A stretch of DNA of 64,000 nucleotides from Heliopora coerulea (taxonomy: Eukaryota; Cnidaria; Anthozoa; Scleralcyonacea; Helioporidae): NCBI GenBank assembly GCA_030142905.1, contig JASJOG010000098.1:311001-375000 (forward strand), written 5' to 3'. This document shows, one piece after another, positions 44,112 to 53,974 of the stretch. Made by a program: the position numbers and the translations under genes. The notes under the pieces were generated by a model that had not been told where the DNA came from, did no database searches, and was given only the letters and a program-made list of their open reading frames with translations. How positions within the stretch are numbered: position 1 is the first letter of the stretch; every line of letters starts with the position of its first letter.

Positions 44112-44945
44112 CTATGCGTGTGAATGGTTGATATTAAAGGCACGGTAAAAAGCATGTCGATATATTCTGATGCTCCACATGTAAATGATTGGATTCACGA
44201 GAAAGTTGAAGTTTGCTAGCAACTGTAAATAAGGTAGAAAAGACCTTAAAAAGGATGGAAAGTTTAAGCGAAATAAATTACAGACGAAGAGTACTGCAGT
44301 AGCCACTAAATAAGGAAGACATGTGCACACCAGTAAGATAGCAAGTGATACCACGAGGACGCAAGACTTGTAAAGCAAGAGTTTGGCCTTTTCTTGATTC
44401 CTTAATAGACTGGATGATCTTCGATTTTCCCTCTTAAGTATTTTGTAGATGTAAATTTTAGCTCCAGCAGTAAAGAAAATGACTAGCAAAACTGTAATAA
44501 GCCAAGCAAAGTACATTTCTTTAAGAGCGAAGTGGATAGCTGTGGTAAGAAGAAGCACTGTAACCCGAATGCCGGCCATAACCATTAAAATCTTTTTAAC
44601 TGGCAAGATCTCGATCCATGTGAAAGGCTTGTTTAACACCACAATTCTTTCAAGAGCCATGAGAAGTACAGAAGAGAATGAAGCAAAAGCTGAGGCCTTA
44701 CTTATGTTGGAAAACACTCTTGATAAAGATAATGAATCAACTTTGACTATTTCTATAATATTACGGCAAAAACGACATGAACCAAACAACGAGTCTGCTA
44801 CAGCAAGGTTTCCGACATGATAGGTAATCCGTCTGCGCTTTACCAGATCCCTGTTTATTGCAAGAACAACCAGAAAGGTTACATTTAGAAGGATCGATAG
44901 TTCAGACTGAGTAAGTATATAAGACATAATAAGTATATAAGACAT
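44112..44945 (-). CDS. Intronless class A (rhodopsin-like) GPCR
   Basis: An uninterrupted ORF of 277 codons, with seven hydrophobic segments. Landmarks: LAVADSL in TM2 (the conserved Asp), LERIVVL at the end of TM3 (replacing DRY with ERI), CTCLPYL in TM6 (in place of CWxP) and LVNPIIYMW in TM7 (NPxxY). The extracellular N-terminus is very short (about 12 residues) and begins with an internal repeat (MSYILIMSYIL) made by a triplicated 18-19-bp DNA unit, so the start may have shifted. Ligand cannot be told; cnidarians have large families of single-exon orphan receptors of this type. It would signal through G proteins at the plasma membrane. It is flanked on both sides by MITEs of one family. 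Confidence 0.82.
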   Translation of the reverse strand: MSYILIMSYILTQSELSILLNVTFLVVLAINRDLVKRRRITYHVGNLAVADSLFGSCRFCRNIIEIVKVDSLSLSRVFSNISKASAFASFSSVLLMALERIVVLNKPFTWIEILPVKKILMVMAGIRVTVLLLTTAIHFALKEMYFAWLITVLLVIFFTAGAKIYIYKILKRENRRSSSLLRNQEKAKLLLYKSCVLVVSLAILLVCTCLPYLVATAVLFVCNLFRLNFPSFLRSFLPYLQLLANFNFLVNPIIYMWSIRIYRHAFYRAFNINHSHA

Positions 44946-44967
44946 AAGTAAGTATATAAGACATAAT
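44911..44967. repeat. Tandem 18-19-bp repeat at the GPCR start
   Basis: Three copies of AAGTATATAAGACATA(A), starting near 44913, 44931 and 44950. The first two supply the start codon region of the GPCR ORF on the minus strand; each copy includes a TATA-like core. Confidence 0.8.
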
Positions 44968-45158
44968 TATATTTGAAGTCTTCATCAGATTGAATTGTCT
45001 TTACTGTTGTTGCGTTCTCAAGCATTTCTTGTCAAAATTTAGAAGGAAGAAAAAAAGAACAAACGGTTGTTAAAAGCGGGATAAGAAAAACACAATACAG
45101 TGTTATTAACTTTTACCTGTGCAAGACGTCTCCCCTTGACGAGTAAAGTCATCTGGAG

Positions 45159-45356
45159 TTAAGGGCTGTTTACACGCATAATTTTGTGCCTTGCGATTGA
45201 CATCTAGGAGTATGTGTTTAACTAACGAGAGCATCGAGGACAAACAATAGCGAATCATGAGCGGATATCATGCTGGATAGACTGTTATGAGTTTATTACA
45301 CACATCAGGATGACAATCGGAACGTACAAAATCGCACGTGTGAACAGGCCTTTAGT
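45159..45356. repeat. MITE-like element
   Basis: The left end TTAAGGGCTGTTTACACG is matched inverted by CGTGTGAACAGGCCTTTAG. About 200 bp, no ORF. Ends resemble widespread hAT- or piggyBac-type MITEs, but the target duplication is unclear. Confidence 0.6.
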
Positions 45357-45455
45357 CAGAGTAAAATTAAAAAGTCGAATACAGACCGGAAAAGGTTAAA
45401 GGTCTCACAAGGAAAACTTCATGCACGTCTAACATAGCTGCCAACATGCCAGAAA

Positions 45456-45664
45456 CCGCATAAAAAATTAATTTTCATACGTGAATCTTCCATTTCACAT
45501 GTGAAATACATTTTTCGTACACCAAGATTTCATGAGACTTTATGAGACGGTATTTCACATGTGAAAACGCTAGAATTTTATGTGTGAAATGAGAATTTCA
45601 TATGTGAAGATGTTCCAATTACACATGTATTTCACATCTCAAATGACGAGAAATTTTTGTGAGG
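45456..45664. repeat. Palindrome-rich MITE, copy C
   Basis: Ends CCGCATAAAAAATTAATTT and AAATTTTTGTGAGG are an imperfect inverted match. The interior has two TTTCACATGTGAAA palindromes and variants. The most diverged of the three copies in the window. Confidence 0.55.
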
Positions 45665-45952
45665 AAACACATGAAAATAGTTTAGGGCAGAACGTCACCT
45701 TTCTTTTTATTAAATTGAAACCTTGCCTACGTGTTATGTTTTTACTTACGTGGATTACAAAAAAAAGTCGAGCTCTTATATCTGGACAGGTAATAATATT
45801 TTACTCTGGCAAACTCCAGATGATTTTACTCGCCATGGCAAGATCTCTGCCCAGGAAAGACTAGAAACTGGTAGACACTGGATGCGTGACATCTCGCCTT
45901 AACCGAATGTCTTAACCCGTGGAAATTAGCAACACATTGTTTTAATGATTCA

Positions 45953-46857
45953 CTTTTTGCTGTTCATTGCCAGAATACGTACTATCATTAACGCCAACCT
46001 CAAGTCATTAACGCAAAAATACATTCAGTTTATTCAGTCGACATTCATTAGCGTAGGTACGCAACCATTTGCATCAACAGGCATTCCGTAGCGCCAACTG
46101 ACGGCCATCAACACCATTCTACTATACATTTGGGATAATAAAATTTCAAGTTCTTAATACGCACGCTCTCAAGCTGTTCTCTTAGAAAAACTTTCTGAGT
46201 CCCTGACGGGAATAGAAAACCCGTAACTTTCTGATCGCCGGTGAGACGCTCTAATCATTGAGCTACAAAGACTCAGATGGTGAGCGAGGGTTAAATTTGT
46301 GTACTGGTTCGTATGGATGGTAGACATATGTACTGCCAGTCTGCTAGTCTCGATATGTCGTCTATTTTTATGTAAATCAAGACTGGCATATCGAGAGCAA
46401 GCAGACTGCCAGTACATATGTCTACCATCTATACGAACCAGTACACAAATTTAACGTTCGCTCACCATATGAATCTTTGTAGCTCAATGGTTAGAGTGTC
46501 TCACCGGCGATCAGAAGGTTACGGGCTCGATACCCGTCAGGGACTCAGAAAGTTTTTCTGAGAGAACAGCTTGAGAGTGTGAGTATTAAGAACATAATTA
46601 ACAAAGCTACCACAAACACATCATTGAATAAAATTTCAATTAGGCAAGATATTTTTTCCTTGGGTAATTGAAATTTCATTATCCCTAACTTATAGTGGAA
46701 TGATGTTAATGGTCGTCTGTTGATGCTGTGGAATGCCATTTGATGCAAATGGCTGCGCATCTACGTTGGTGAATGTTGATTGAATGAAATGAGCGTATGA
46801 ATTATTTGAGGTTGGCGTTAATGATAGTATATTTTCTGGTAATGAACAGCAAAAGGT
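45953..46857. mobile_element. Long-TIR DNA element, copy 2, with a palindromic tRNA-like core
   Basis: TIRs of about 200 bp (45953-46160 and 46610-46857) match each other in inverse and match copy 1 at 24924-26425 (TACTATCATTAACG, CATTCATTAGCGTAGG, AACACCATTCTACTAT). The core 46165-46590 is a second, unrelated palindrome holding two tRNA-like sequences head to head. Confidence 0.7.
46165..46590. repeat. Palindrome of two head-to-head tRNA-like sequences
   Basis: Right arm: A box TAGCTCAATGGTTAGAG at about 46479 and B box GGGCTCGATACCC near 46526. The left arm carries the inverted counterpart near 46205-46275. Both arms continue through GTACTGGTTCGTAT...GTAGACATATGTACTGG, so the whole forms a 190-bp-arm hairpin. 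The acceptor stem GAGTCTT/GGGACTC can pair in the left copy. Confidence 0.7.
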
Positions 46858-46994
46858 TTATTGCAAGCCAGTTGCAGCGTTGTTGCAACACGTTGTTAAA
46901 GACACCATTAAAACAATACGGAGCTAGTTTTTAAGTGTTCAGTTACGGCATCCTCTTACGTGTCTGGTGTGTACGGATCTCAACTTGTTCCCAG

Positions 46995-47556
46995 TAGCAT
47001 AAAGCGACATTTCTATTGATACGGACATTGACACGGATACGGATATAATCATGATACAAATTTGTGTGCTGATTATGGACACGTTTCTGTTGTTTCCACT
47101 TACGCGGTTTCTATTCCAATTTCCCCATCTTTCAAAGAGAATTTCTACGCAACCGCATACGAATCCGTGCGCTGCAATGGAGGGATCGCTCTATGATCCG
47201 ACTCTTAAAATTGTGTCCACATGACATATCCACATCCGTGCCCACATACGCACATATGGAGACACATATGGAGCTCAAAGTTGGAGTTCAAACGACAGGA
47301 AGAGATAATGGTGAAATCATCAGGAGAAATATGGTGAAGAGATTATTATATATCTCGTCTCATGATTTCACCATCATCTCTTCCTGTCGTTCGAACTCCA
47401 ACCTTTAGCTCCTTCGAGAGAGAGCTTACTGATATCGAAATTTAGATCTTCTCTCAACGAAAGCATCTCATCGACGCTTGTTATATTTTGAATTATTGCA
47501 ATTTTTGCCATGCCCATACCCGAATCTGTATCCGCACAAGTGGAAATGTAGCTTTA
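46995..47556. repeat. Inverted-repeat DNA element with inner palindrome
   Basis: The outer arm CATAAAGCGACATTTC at 46999 is mirrored by GAAATGTAGCTTTA near 47543. The inner arms at 47268-47410 (GTTGGAGTTCAAACGACAGG against CCTGTCGTTCGAACTCCAAC) form a strong hairpin. No transposase. Confidence 0.6.
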
Positions 47557-47783
47557 AGACTTCTATCGTTTTACTCTGGCTTACGCGAGGCAATTTTACT
47601 TGTTACGGGGAAGGCCATCTAGGTAAAGGGTTATAAAAAGTCAGTGTTTGACAGAGGAACCTAGCCTTGCTTTTACATCTCATCTTGTGAGAGCAGGATG
47701 GCACCGGCAAGTAGGGATAGTAACCATGATTTAAGAAAGAAAAAAATTGCATCCTGATGAAGTCATGAAAAAATGAGAAACTG

Positions 47784-48088
47784 GTTAATTGTGAAGTTAT
47801 CATTTCATAATACCCTGAGGATGATTCTGAAATAGAATTGAAACACTACACATCCATCCTCATGGATAGCGTTAAGTTGTCGCGAGAATATTTCGTGCAC
47901 TTAAATTGGATAAAAACTCGCCTCCAATCCCTGTGGACTCGATAGCTCAACAGGTAGAGCGGCGGACCGGTATCCCGAAGGTGCGAGTTCAAATCCCGCT
48001 CGAGTCAACATTTTTCAGTTGACTTCATTAGTGTAGGTTAATTGTTAAGTTATCATTTCATAATACCCTGAGGATGATTGTGAAGTAA
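47784..48088 (+). repeat. Direct repeats flanking a tRNA-like sequence; hammerhead-like motif
   Basis: The 50-bp units at 47784-47833 and 48039-48088 are nearly identical (TTATCATTTCATAATACCC in both). The first continues into CTGAGGA, an ATTCT-gaaat-AGAAT stem-loop and GAAAC (47815-47844), the order of a hammerhead core. This layout could be the partial tandem repeat of the Penelope-like element that follows. Confidence 0.55.
47936..48006 (+). tRNA. tRNA-like sequence, probably a pseudogene or SINE head
   Basis: 71 nt fold as a cloverleaf: perfect 7-bp acceptor stem (GACTCGA/TCGAGTC), D arm GCTC...GAGC, T arm GCGAG-TTCAAAT-CCCGC with one mismatch. The anticodon stem has two mismatches, the loop reads CCGGTAT (anticodon would be GGT, Thr) and position 33 is C rather than the invariant U. 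That and the repeat context argue against a working tRNA. Confidence 0.5.
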
Positions 48089-48089
48089 A

Positions 48090-48796
48090 AAACTCAAAGC
48101 CAAGCATTTCGGCAACACCACCTCTTCCAACAAGCCCTTTGATGACAATGATCCCAAAATTTGGCTAAGACTTCCCTACCTTGGTAAACAAGGTGAATTT
48201 CTTGTTCGAAACTTGATTAAAAAACTACGGCTTAACCTAAAAGTTAAAGTTAATTTTGTTGTCATTTATCAAACCAAAAAAACTGCCTTTTTCGTTTCCA
48301 ATAAAGACAGAATACCCGACCTTTCTCGAAACAACGTCATTTATGAAATCACTTGTCTTGGTTGTAATAACAAATATATTGGCAAAACAGAGCGCTGTCT
48401 AAAAACCCGCCTTTCGGAACACTGCTACAACATCAACACCAGCGCTGTAGCACAACATCTTCTCAAATGTCTACACGCCCATAAGACCATAGTCGAAGCA
48501 TAAGCCGTGAGCTGAACAAAAGACGAAACAGAGAAAACTTCTTGTTCTACCTTTGTAAATCTCTGAGGAAATATCACGTTTTGCTCTCGTCCTTATCCTT
48601 TCGCTTACGTGTGAGCCAGACTTACGTCAGTTTCCTTTCTTTCTTTCTTTAAGTGCTTTATTTTCTCCTTTCAGATCGCCAATTGTTCTTGTTAAATCTT
48701 CTGTCATTTCCATAGAACATGAACATGGTTCTTTATTTCTATTCTCCCGTTAATACCAGCTTTGCTGATGGGATTTTTTAACAGTATAAATAAAGA

Positions 48797-48835
<39 letters not shown>
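48090..48835 (+). mobile_element. Penelope-like element 3' end with GIY-YIG endonuclease
   Basis: Coding part at about 48112-48502: a Lys-rich stretch (IKKLRLNLKVKVNF) then VIYEITCLGCNNKYIGKT and RLSEHC, the GIY-YIG endonuclease of Penelope-like elements with the CxxC and Y-x-G core. The RT is missing (5' truncated). The 3' end is a (TTA)n tract at 48799-48835. A stop at 48501 cuts the domain. Confidence 0.75.
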
Positions 48836-48836
<1 letters not shown>

Positions 48837-48839
48837 CTT

Positions 48840-50223
48840 TAATTTATCAAGTTCAGAGTTGAGACCGGCGGTTCCCGGACATTTTGCCGAAAGACACTTT
48901 GTCGAAAGACATTTGGCCGAAAGACACTTTGCCGAACGGATATTTTGCCGACGGACATTTTGCCGACGGACATTTTGCCGACGGACATTTTGCCGATCGG
49001 ACATTTTGTCGAACGGACAATTTGACGACCGGTCTTTTTACAGAAAAGACATTTTGCCGAACAGACCGTCTGCCGAAAAAAGCGATATTTTGTCAATTTT
49101 TATATTCTTTGAGTTTGACATGCACATACCAAAAATTTTCATATTAGAATTATTTCATTCATAAACGTAAAGGTTTACTTTACACAATTTTTTATTAATG
49201 TCAAGCATATACATGTACAAATTTTATGAAAAGCATCCCTAGTTTAGCATCCCCAGTGTGGTTCCAATTACCTACTCCAAAACCATAAAACAATTACCTG
49301 CTAAAAAACAAAAATATCAATGAGTCATCCGCTACACAAACAAATTTTCGTTATGGTTATGCACCGCTAATGGCCCACATGAGAATTGCGATTCCCACGC
49401 AATGGTAGTTGTGTTCAGAGGCGAAAAATGAGTCATTTCCCAAGCATTTGACAAACAACGTGGGTGTTCTTTTGATGAAAAAATATTCCACAAAATATCC
49501 CTTTTTTCGGCAAATGGTCTGTTCGGCAAAATGTCTTTTCTGTAAAAAGTCCGTTCGTCAAATTGTCCGTTCGACAAAATGTCCGATCGGCAAAATATCC
49601 GTTCGGCAAAGTGTCTTTCGGTTAAATGTCTTTCGGCAAAATGTCCGGTCACCGAGACCGGCAATCATCTCATATTCGGATCTTAAGTTGTTTACATCAG
49701 ATGACAAGGAATTTAACTCATATTTAACTGATTTTTCAAATTTTGCCATTAATGTTTTGAGGACTTGAATCTTAGTTCCGTCGGCTTGATTGGTTGTCTG
49801 TCTTGTGGTAGTACCATCTTCTATCTTATCTTTCGTCTCATCGAGAATATTTAAATCGCCATCTTCGGCTCCCGATTTGAATTCAATTTTCCCTGATTTT
49901 CGACAGCCTTCACCTAATTCTCTTTGATTTCTTTAGCCCTGTACCTTTTATGGTCACAGTATCTTTTCTGGAGTACCATTGAATGGAAATTTAACTATTC
50001 TTGTTCAATTTACAGTCCCCGCAAACAGATGTTCACTTCACTGTCGGACCCTCGAGGTTATTAACAAGAGTGCAGAGCTCTTCGTATTTCCAATCCGTTT
50101 CAAGTGTCTAATCTCGAGAACAGATAAATATTCTACAGCACCGACCATTCTTTCATCAAGTGTCAAGGTAGAGTTCAAATAGTTGACTTGAAAATCAATA
50201 ACTCTATAGGTTGAGGTCGCCAT
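48840..50223 (-). pseudogene. LINE ORF1 5' part, split by a Mutator-like element
   Basis: The minus strand starts MATSTYRVIDFQ at 50223. Despite frame breaks it passes through an IQWYSRKDTVTIKG block equivalent to IRWYFGTGTLSV in the LINE at 32338, then a coiled coil (KFEKSVKYELNSLSSDVNNL). The coil is interrupted at 49662 and resumes at 48868 (NSELDKL) before meeting the Penelope-like tail. So it is a second copy of the same LINE family, 3' truncated. Confidence 0.65.
48870..49653. mobile_element. Mutator-like non-autonomous element, 9-bp TSD, TIRs made of a 15-16-bp minisatellite
   Basis: The 9-bp sequence GAGACCGGC flanks it on both sides (48861-48869 and 49654-49662). TIRs of about 200 bp (48870-49095 and 49490-49653) consist of tandem variants of CGGACATTTTGCCGAA, mostly in register in the two arms. 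The interior (49100-49480) is AT-rich without transposase. A 9-bp duplication with long TIRs is the Mutator/MULE pattern. Confidence 0.75.
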
Positions 50224-50225
50224 GT

Positions 50226-50356
50226 TGTAAAGTTCTGAGTTCCGAGTTCCCAGTAACCACTACCCAGTTCCCACTTCGCAGTTCCAACTTTTCAGTTCCC
50301 AGTTCCGAGTTCCGAGTTCCGAGTACCCAGTTTCAAGCCCAGAGTTCGCAGTTCCA
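50226..50356. repeat. Minisatellite (GAGTTCC/CAGTTCC)n
   Basis: About 16 variants of a 7-8-bp word (AGTTCCGAGTTCC, CAGTTCCCA). It lies directly upstream of the LINE ORF1 start at 50223 and may be part of its 5' leader. Confidence 0.75.
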
Positions 50357-50852
50357 TTCCCGAATTTTAGAAAATGGTTCAGGCTTCATAGGCTTTTCAA
50401 ATTTATTCATCTGTTAGATTTTCACATGTTCGTAAGGCATTTAAAAGATCAGCAATTAAGCATCTATAACTTTTAGACGAAGATGGCTCGCAGAGTGCCG
50501 GAGACTTTATCCAAATACAAAACATTTTAATGTTGAAGCAAGCTCTTCAAGATGATCATTTGGTTATAGTAATGATCGTGTCATTGTATATTGAGTTTAT
50601 GTGATTTTCTTAAATCAATCAAAAAATATTGCTGTGTATCTGAGATGACATTACGGACTTCAGCAATATAAATCGACTAAGGTAAAAGTCGCTGTAAATC
50701 ATTTGTTTGATCATCTCACAATTTAAACGATTTCCTTTACATAATTGCAGACAGTATTATAGTCACAGCTTACTGGAGTTTCCTCTTAGCTGATTGGGTG
50801 ATTAAGATAGAAGCCACGGATGTCTTTTAAAACCTATTTTATTATAATACTC
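50357..50852. other. Intergenic; nothing recognised
   Basis: AT-rich, no ORF or clear repeat. Confidence 0.4.
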
Positions 50853-50859
50853 TTAATTT

Positions 50860-52275
50860 AGTTGCAACGGATGTATTACTGTGACTCCCCTACGAAGAAA
50901 TACATTTATTTCTGATTTCTTTAATCCAAATACTACCACATTGAATTGCCAGTGCACATTTCTACATTTTCTGTCCCAGCCGCCCCAGCCACCACCCCAG
51001 CAGCAGTGCTTTCTCTTCTCAATCTTGCGGCAAGCTCTGTGGTTGCTCCAACTTCTAAACCACAGCCTTTTTCCGGTCTTGACAGTCATAACAGCTGCAT
51101 AGGGAACGCCTCCTTTACCAGTTTTCCCACTCAAGTTAACGAGTTCCCGTGCGCGATCCCCGGGATCGCTCATCGATTAGCTATTGATTTCTCATTTCAC
51201 ACCTTGCAGTAGATTATTGGCATCAGTTTGTTTAAAACGCAAAGAGTAGGACTTGTCTTGACTTGAAATGATTATATTCTTTTTGTGTTGGTGAAGAAGG
51301 GAATATCCGCCAAAGAGGGAGACAGTATGAACATCAAAGACGTACATATCCTCGTAAACTGCCACAAAACCAATGCCGCCAGTAATATTTGTTATCAACT
51401 AAGTCGTGGAGCTTTCGTATCAAGCCTTGGTTGTCCAGTCCATGATGGCGACGAATGATATCATCCGCATCGACTTTCAGTTGTGCATGGTAACGACTTT
51501 TGACCTCGTTACTGACGCTTTCAAATTTGAACCTCAGAGTGTTCATTTTCCTTTGCCAGTCACTAGTTCCGTGATTGCTTGTCCATCCTTTCAACCCATA
51601 GTAGGACACCTTAACGTTGATTCCTTGAAGGAGAAGTTGGATGAGACCAAGAGAGAACTGTTCGACCTTTCTCTTATGGTTCTTGGTCTGTTTAACGGCG
51701 GCTTCTATGACATTCTTCGTAAAGACATGATCATCATTCATGATGGCGTCATAAAGCTTCCGAAGACTGTTGTCGAAATCACTTTCTCGTTGGTTGACGA
51801 AGTTGCGTTTTTCGGACTGGCAAGCTTGTCCTTGAACTTCGTAGATTCTGTTGAGGTTGCTTTCATCTGCACTGATCTTTCTTTCGTAGTTTCAATAGCT
51901 GACTACAGCTGTGCTCCAGACTATGGCGTTCTTCAAATCTTGGAATTCCGAAATGATGATATCAAGCTTATTGTTCACTTCTTCAAATTGTTGTTCCTTG
52001 AAGTTCATTTCCGGTGAATCATCGGTGGAAATGAAGGCGAGAACGAAGCTAGGCAATGGTCCCAAAGCACCGAGGAAGGATGAAGGACTTTACAAGTTTT
52101 ACAAGCGTCCTTGAACTACCCTTCTGTTAGGTACATGCGCAAGAGCCTTCCCAGCAGCTAAACCCTTCTCGATTCGGGTTTTATCTTTGGCGGAAACCTT
52201 CGCTGTTGTGTTCTGTGTGAGTAGACCGCAAGAATCGATAAGATAAGCGGCTTCAAGAAGTCCAACGCCATGTTA
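50860..52275 (-). pseudogene. Decayed single-exon gene of an unassigned, possibly cnidarian family
   Basis: One minus-strand frame runs from about 52275 (GVGLLEAAYLID) to 51334 but is cut by three stops (near 52095, 52085 and 51890). Readable parts: SAKDKTRIEKGLAAGKALAH, a hydrophobic segment FLGALGPLPSFVLAFI, a helical stretch starting MNFKEQQFEEVNNKLD, a Cys-containing middle, and the intact 135-codon stretch 51334-51741 (VIEAAVKQTKNHKRKVEQF, KYYWRHWF). The frame shifts at about 51370 and continues with VAVYEDMYVFDVHTVSLFGG to 51195, perhaps further to 50860. The layout (membrane-like segment, then helix, then Tyr/Trp-rich C-terminal domain) recalls rapunzel-like proteins; that is a weak guess. 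Confidence 0.6.
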
Positions 52276-52329
52276 CAACTTTGTATGCATGCAATTTGAT
52301 AGCTTTGCCTTTACTAATGAAACGGTAGT

Positions 52330-52690
52330 ATTCCAGACATGGAAATCGAATTCATTGCATGAGATTTGGCGGGAAAATTTTAAGAGAGACAACGCAAGGG
52401 AAAATGTGTTTACTAAAAATATTATAACGATATGCATTTAATTAGTGTCGGGGTTAGTGTTAGTGTTAGGGTTAATGTTAGTGCTAGCGTTGGTATTGTT
52501 GACAGGTTTAGTATTGTAAAGTTTCTTGACTTTTTTGTGAACTGAACGATATCTTCGAACACTAAGGCCATTTCACGTCTTACTGTGGTCACGGCTGTAT
52601 TTAAATTTCCCGCCGAAAATTCATAATGTTAGCTGCTGAGCCAAAGGTCAGCGGCTAGGTGCGGCCGTTAAACTACACTTATATACTTTT
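52330..52690. repeat. DNA-element remnant related to 59065-59726
   Basis: The right part (GCTGAGCCAAAGGTCAGCGG then GTTAAACTAC near 52636-52675) is the complement-like counterpart of the end of the element at 59065. GGCGGGAAAATTTTAAG at 52368 and TTTAAATTTCCCGCCGAAAAT at 52600 face each other. Contains a degenerate TTAGTG/TTAGGG run at 52450-52500. Confidence 0.5.
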
Positions 52691-53119
52691 CTGTCCAGTT
52701 GCAATACATTAGAACTGTGTTTGTATTTTACATACTCAAATTAGAGCTGTCTGAGCAGACAATTATTTAAGCTCTGAGGCTAAGTTGAACATACTCCACA
52801 CTTGACCTTGCACTCATCTTTAAAAAAGGAGCATGCACTTTTCGAACTAAGGTCGTCACACCACAGTTTATCGACGCATTGACCTAAAAAATAATTGAAA
52901 TCTTAATGCTTTATAAACTTGGTTTTATTTTAAGCTTTTATCGAAAATAAGTCCAAAAAACTACTTGTCAAGGCAAAGGTAATTCCATGACGCGGAAAAG
53001 GCAGAAAACCTTGCTAAAGAGTAAATGGAGGGCAGGGATTGACGGACGGACTGACGAAGAAACTAGCCAAGAAGGAAGAGACGGTGAAGCCTGAATAAAC
53101 CATGTAAATCTCTTACATT
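52691..53119. other. Intergenic; nothing recognised
   Basis: AT-rich spacer before the purine tract; no feature seen. Confidence 0.4.
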
Positions 53120-53700
53120 TTTTAGTCAAAATACAAATGTTGTACTAAACAAGAACCGGAGGAAGGAAGCAAGGAAGGAAGCAAGAAAGAAAGAAAGAAA
53201 GAAAGAAAGGAAGAAAGAAAGAGACAAAGAATAAAGAAAAGAAAGAAAACAAGAAAGAAAGAAAAACGAAGGAAGGGAGGAAAGAAAGAAAACAAGAAAG
53301 AAAGAAAAACGAAGGAAGGGAGGAAAGAAAGAAAACAAGAAAGAAAGAAAGAAATAACGAAAGAAAGAACGAACGAAAGAAAGAAAGGAAGAAAGAAGTA
53401 AAGAAGGAATTGAAGAAAGAAAGAAAAAAAGATAAAGAATAAAGGACAGTTAGAAAGAAGGAAGGAAGGAAAGGAAGACAACAGGGAAGGACAGGAAGGA
53501 TTGATGGGAGGGAGGGAGGGAGAAAAGAAGGATAGGAAGAAAGAAGACAATAAGAGAGGAAGGCAAGTAAGAAGGGAAAGAAAAGTAACAACTAAGAAAT
53601 GAGAGAAACTGAAAGAGAAGAGAGAAAAGCGAACCAATTAAGAAAGGAAACGAAAGTAAGAAGGATAAAAAGAAGGGAGGGGGTTTTAAAGGAATAAAGT
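53120..53700. repeat. Polypurine (GAAA/GGAA)n tract
   Basis: About 570 bp of A/G-only words on the plus strand (GAAAGAAAGAAAG, GGAAGGAAG, GGGAGGGAGG). The long Phe/Ser/Leu ORFs on the minus strand here are by-products. Confidence 0.9.
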
Positions 53701-53974
53701 ATTTACTTTACCTGGAGTTCTTTTAGCTGGAAAAAAGACAAAAGTAAGAGAAGATCAATTGATGATGATGATAGACTTTAATTTAACACGCTTGCCTCGT
53801 CAACTGAAAGTTGATTTCCACGAGAGGCGTGTATAGAATTAAAAAACATAAGTATAAAATTAGATAGAAATTATTTACAGGACTGTTACAAAAAATAGCA
53901 AATAAGTTCAAAATCACTTAGCTTAAATATTAAATATTAAATTAATTAATTATAAAGATACAAGATATATAATT

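Noticed and set aside
47936..48006. Functional tRNA-Thr gene
   Set aside because: C at position 33, two mismatches in the anticodon stem and a repeat context; listed only as tRNA-like.
48859..49147. ORFs with repeated RHFAERHF and QNVRRQNVRR patterns
   Set aside because: Produced by the 15-16-bp minisatellite in the TIRs of the Mutator-like element; not a solenoid protein.
51406..52017. 203-codon plus-strand ORF at 51406-52017
   Set aside because: Shadow of the better supported minus-strand frame, which continues through several conserved-looking blocks across stops.
53122..53637. 171-codon hydrophobic ORF resembling a multi-pass membrane protein
   Set aside because: Phe/Leu/Ser-only translation of a GAAA/GGAA tract; no real transmembrane protein pattern.
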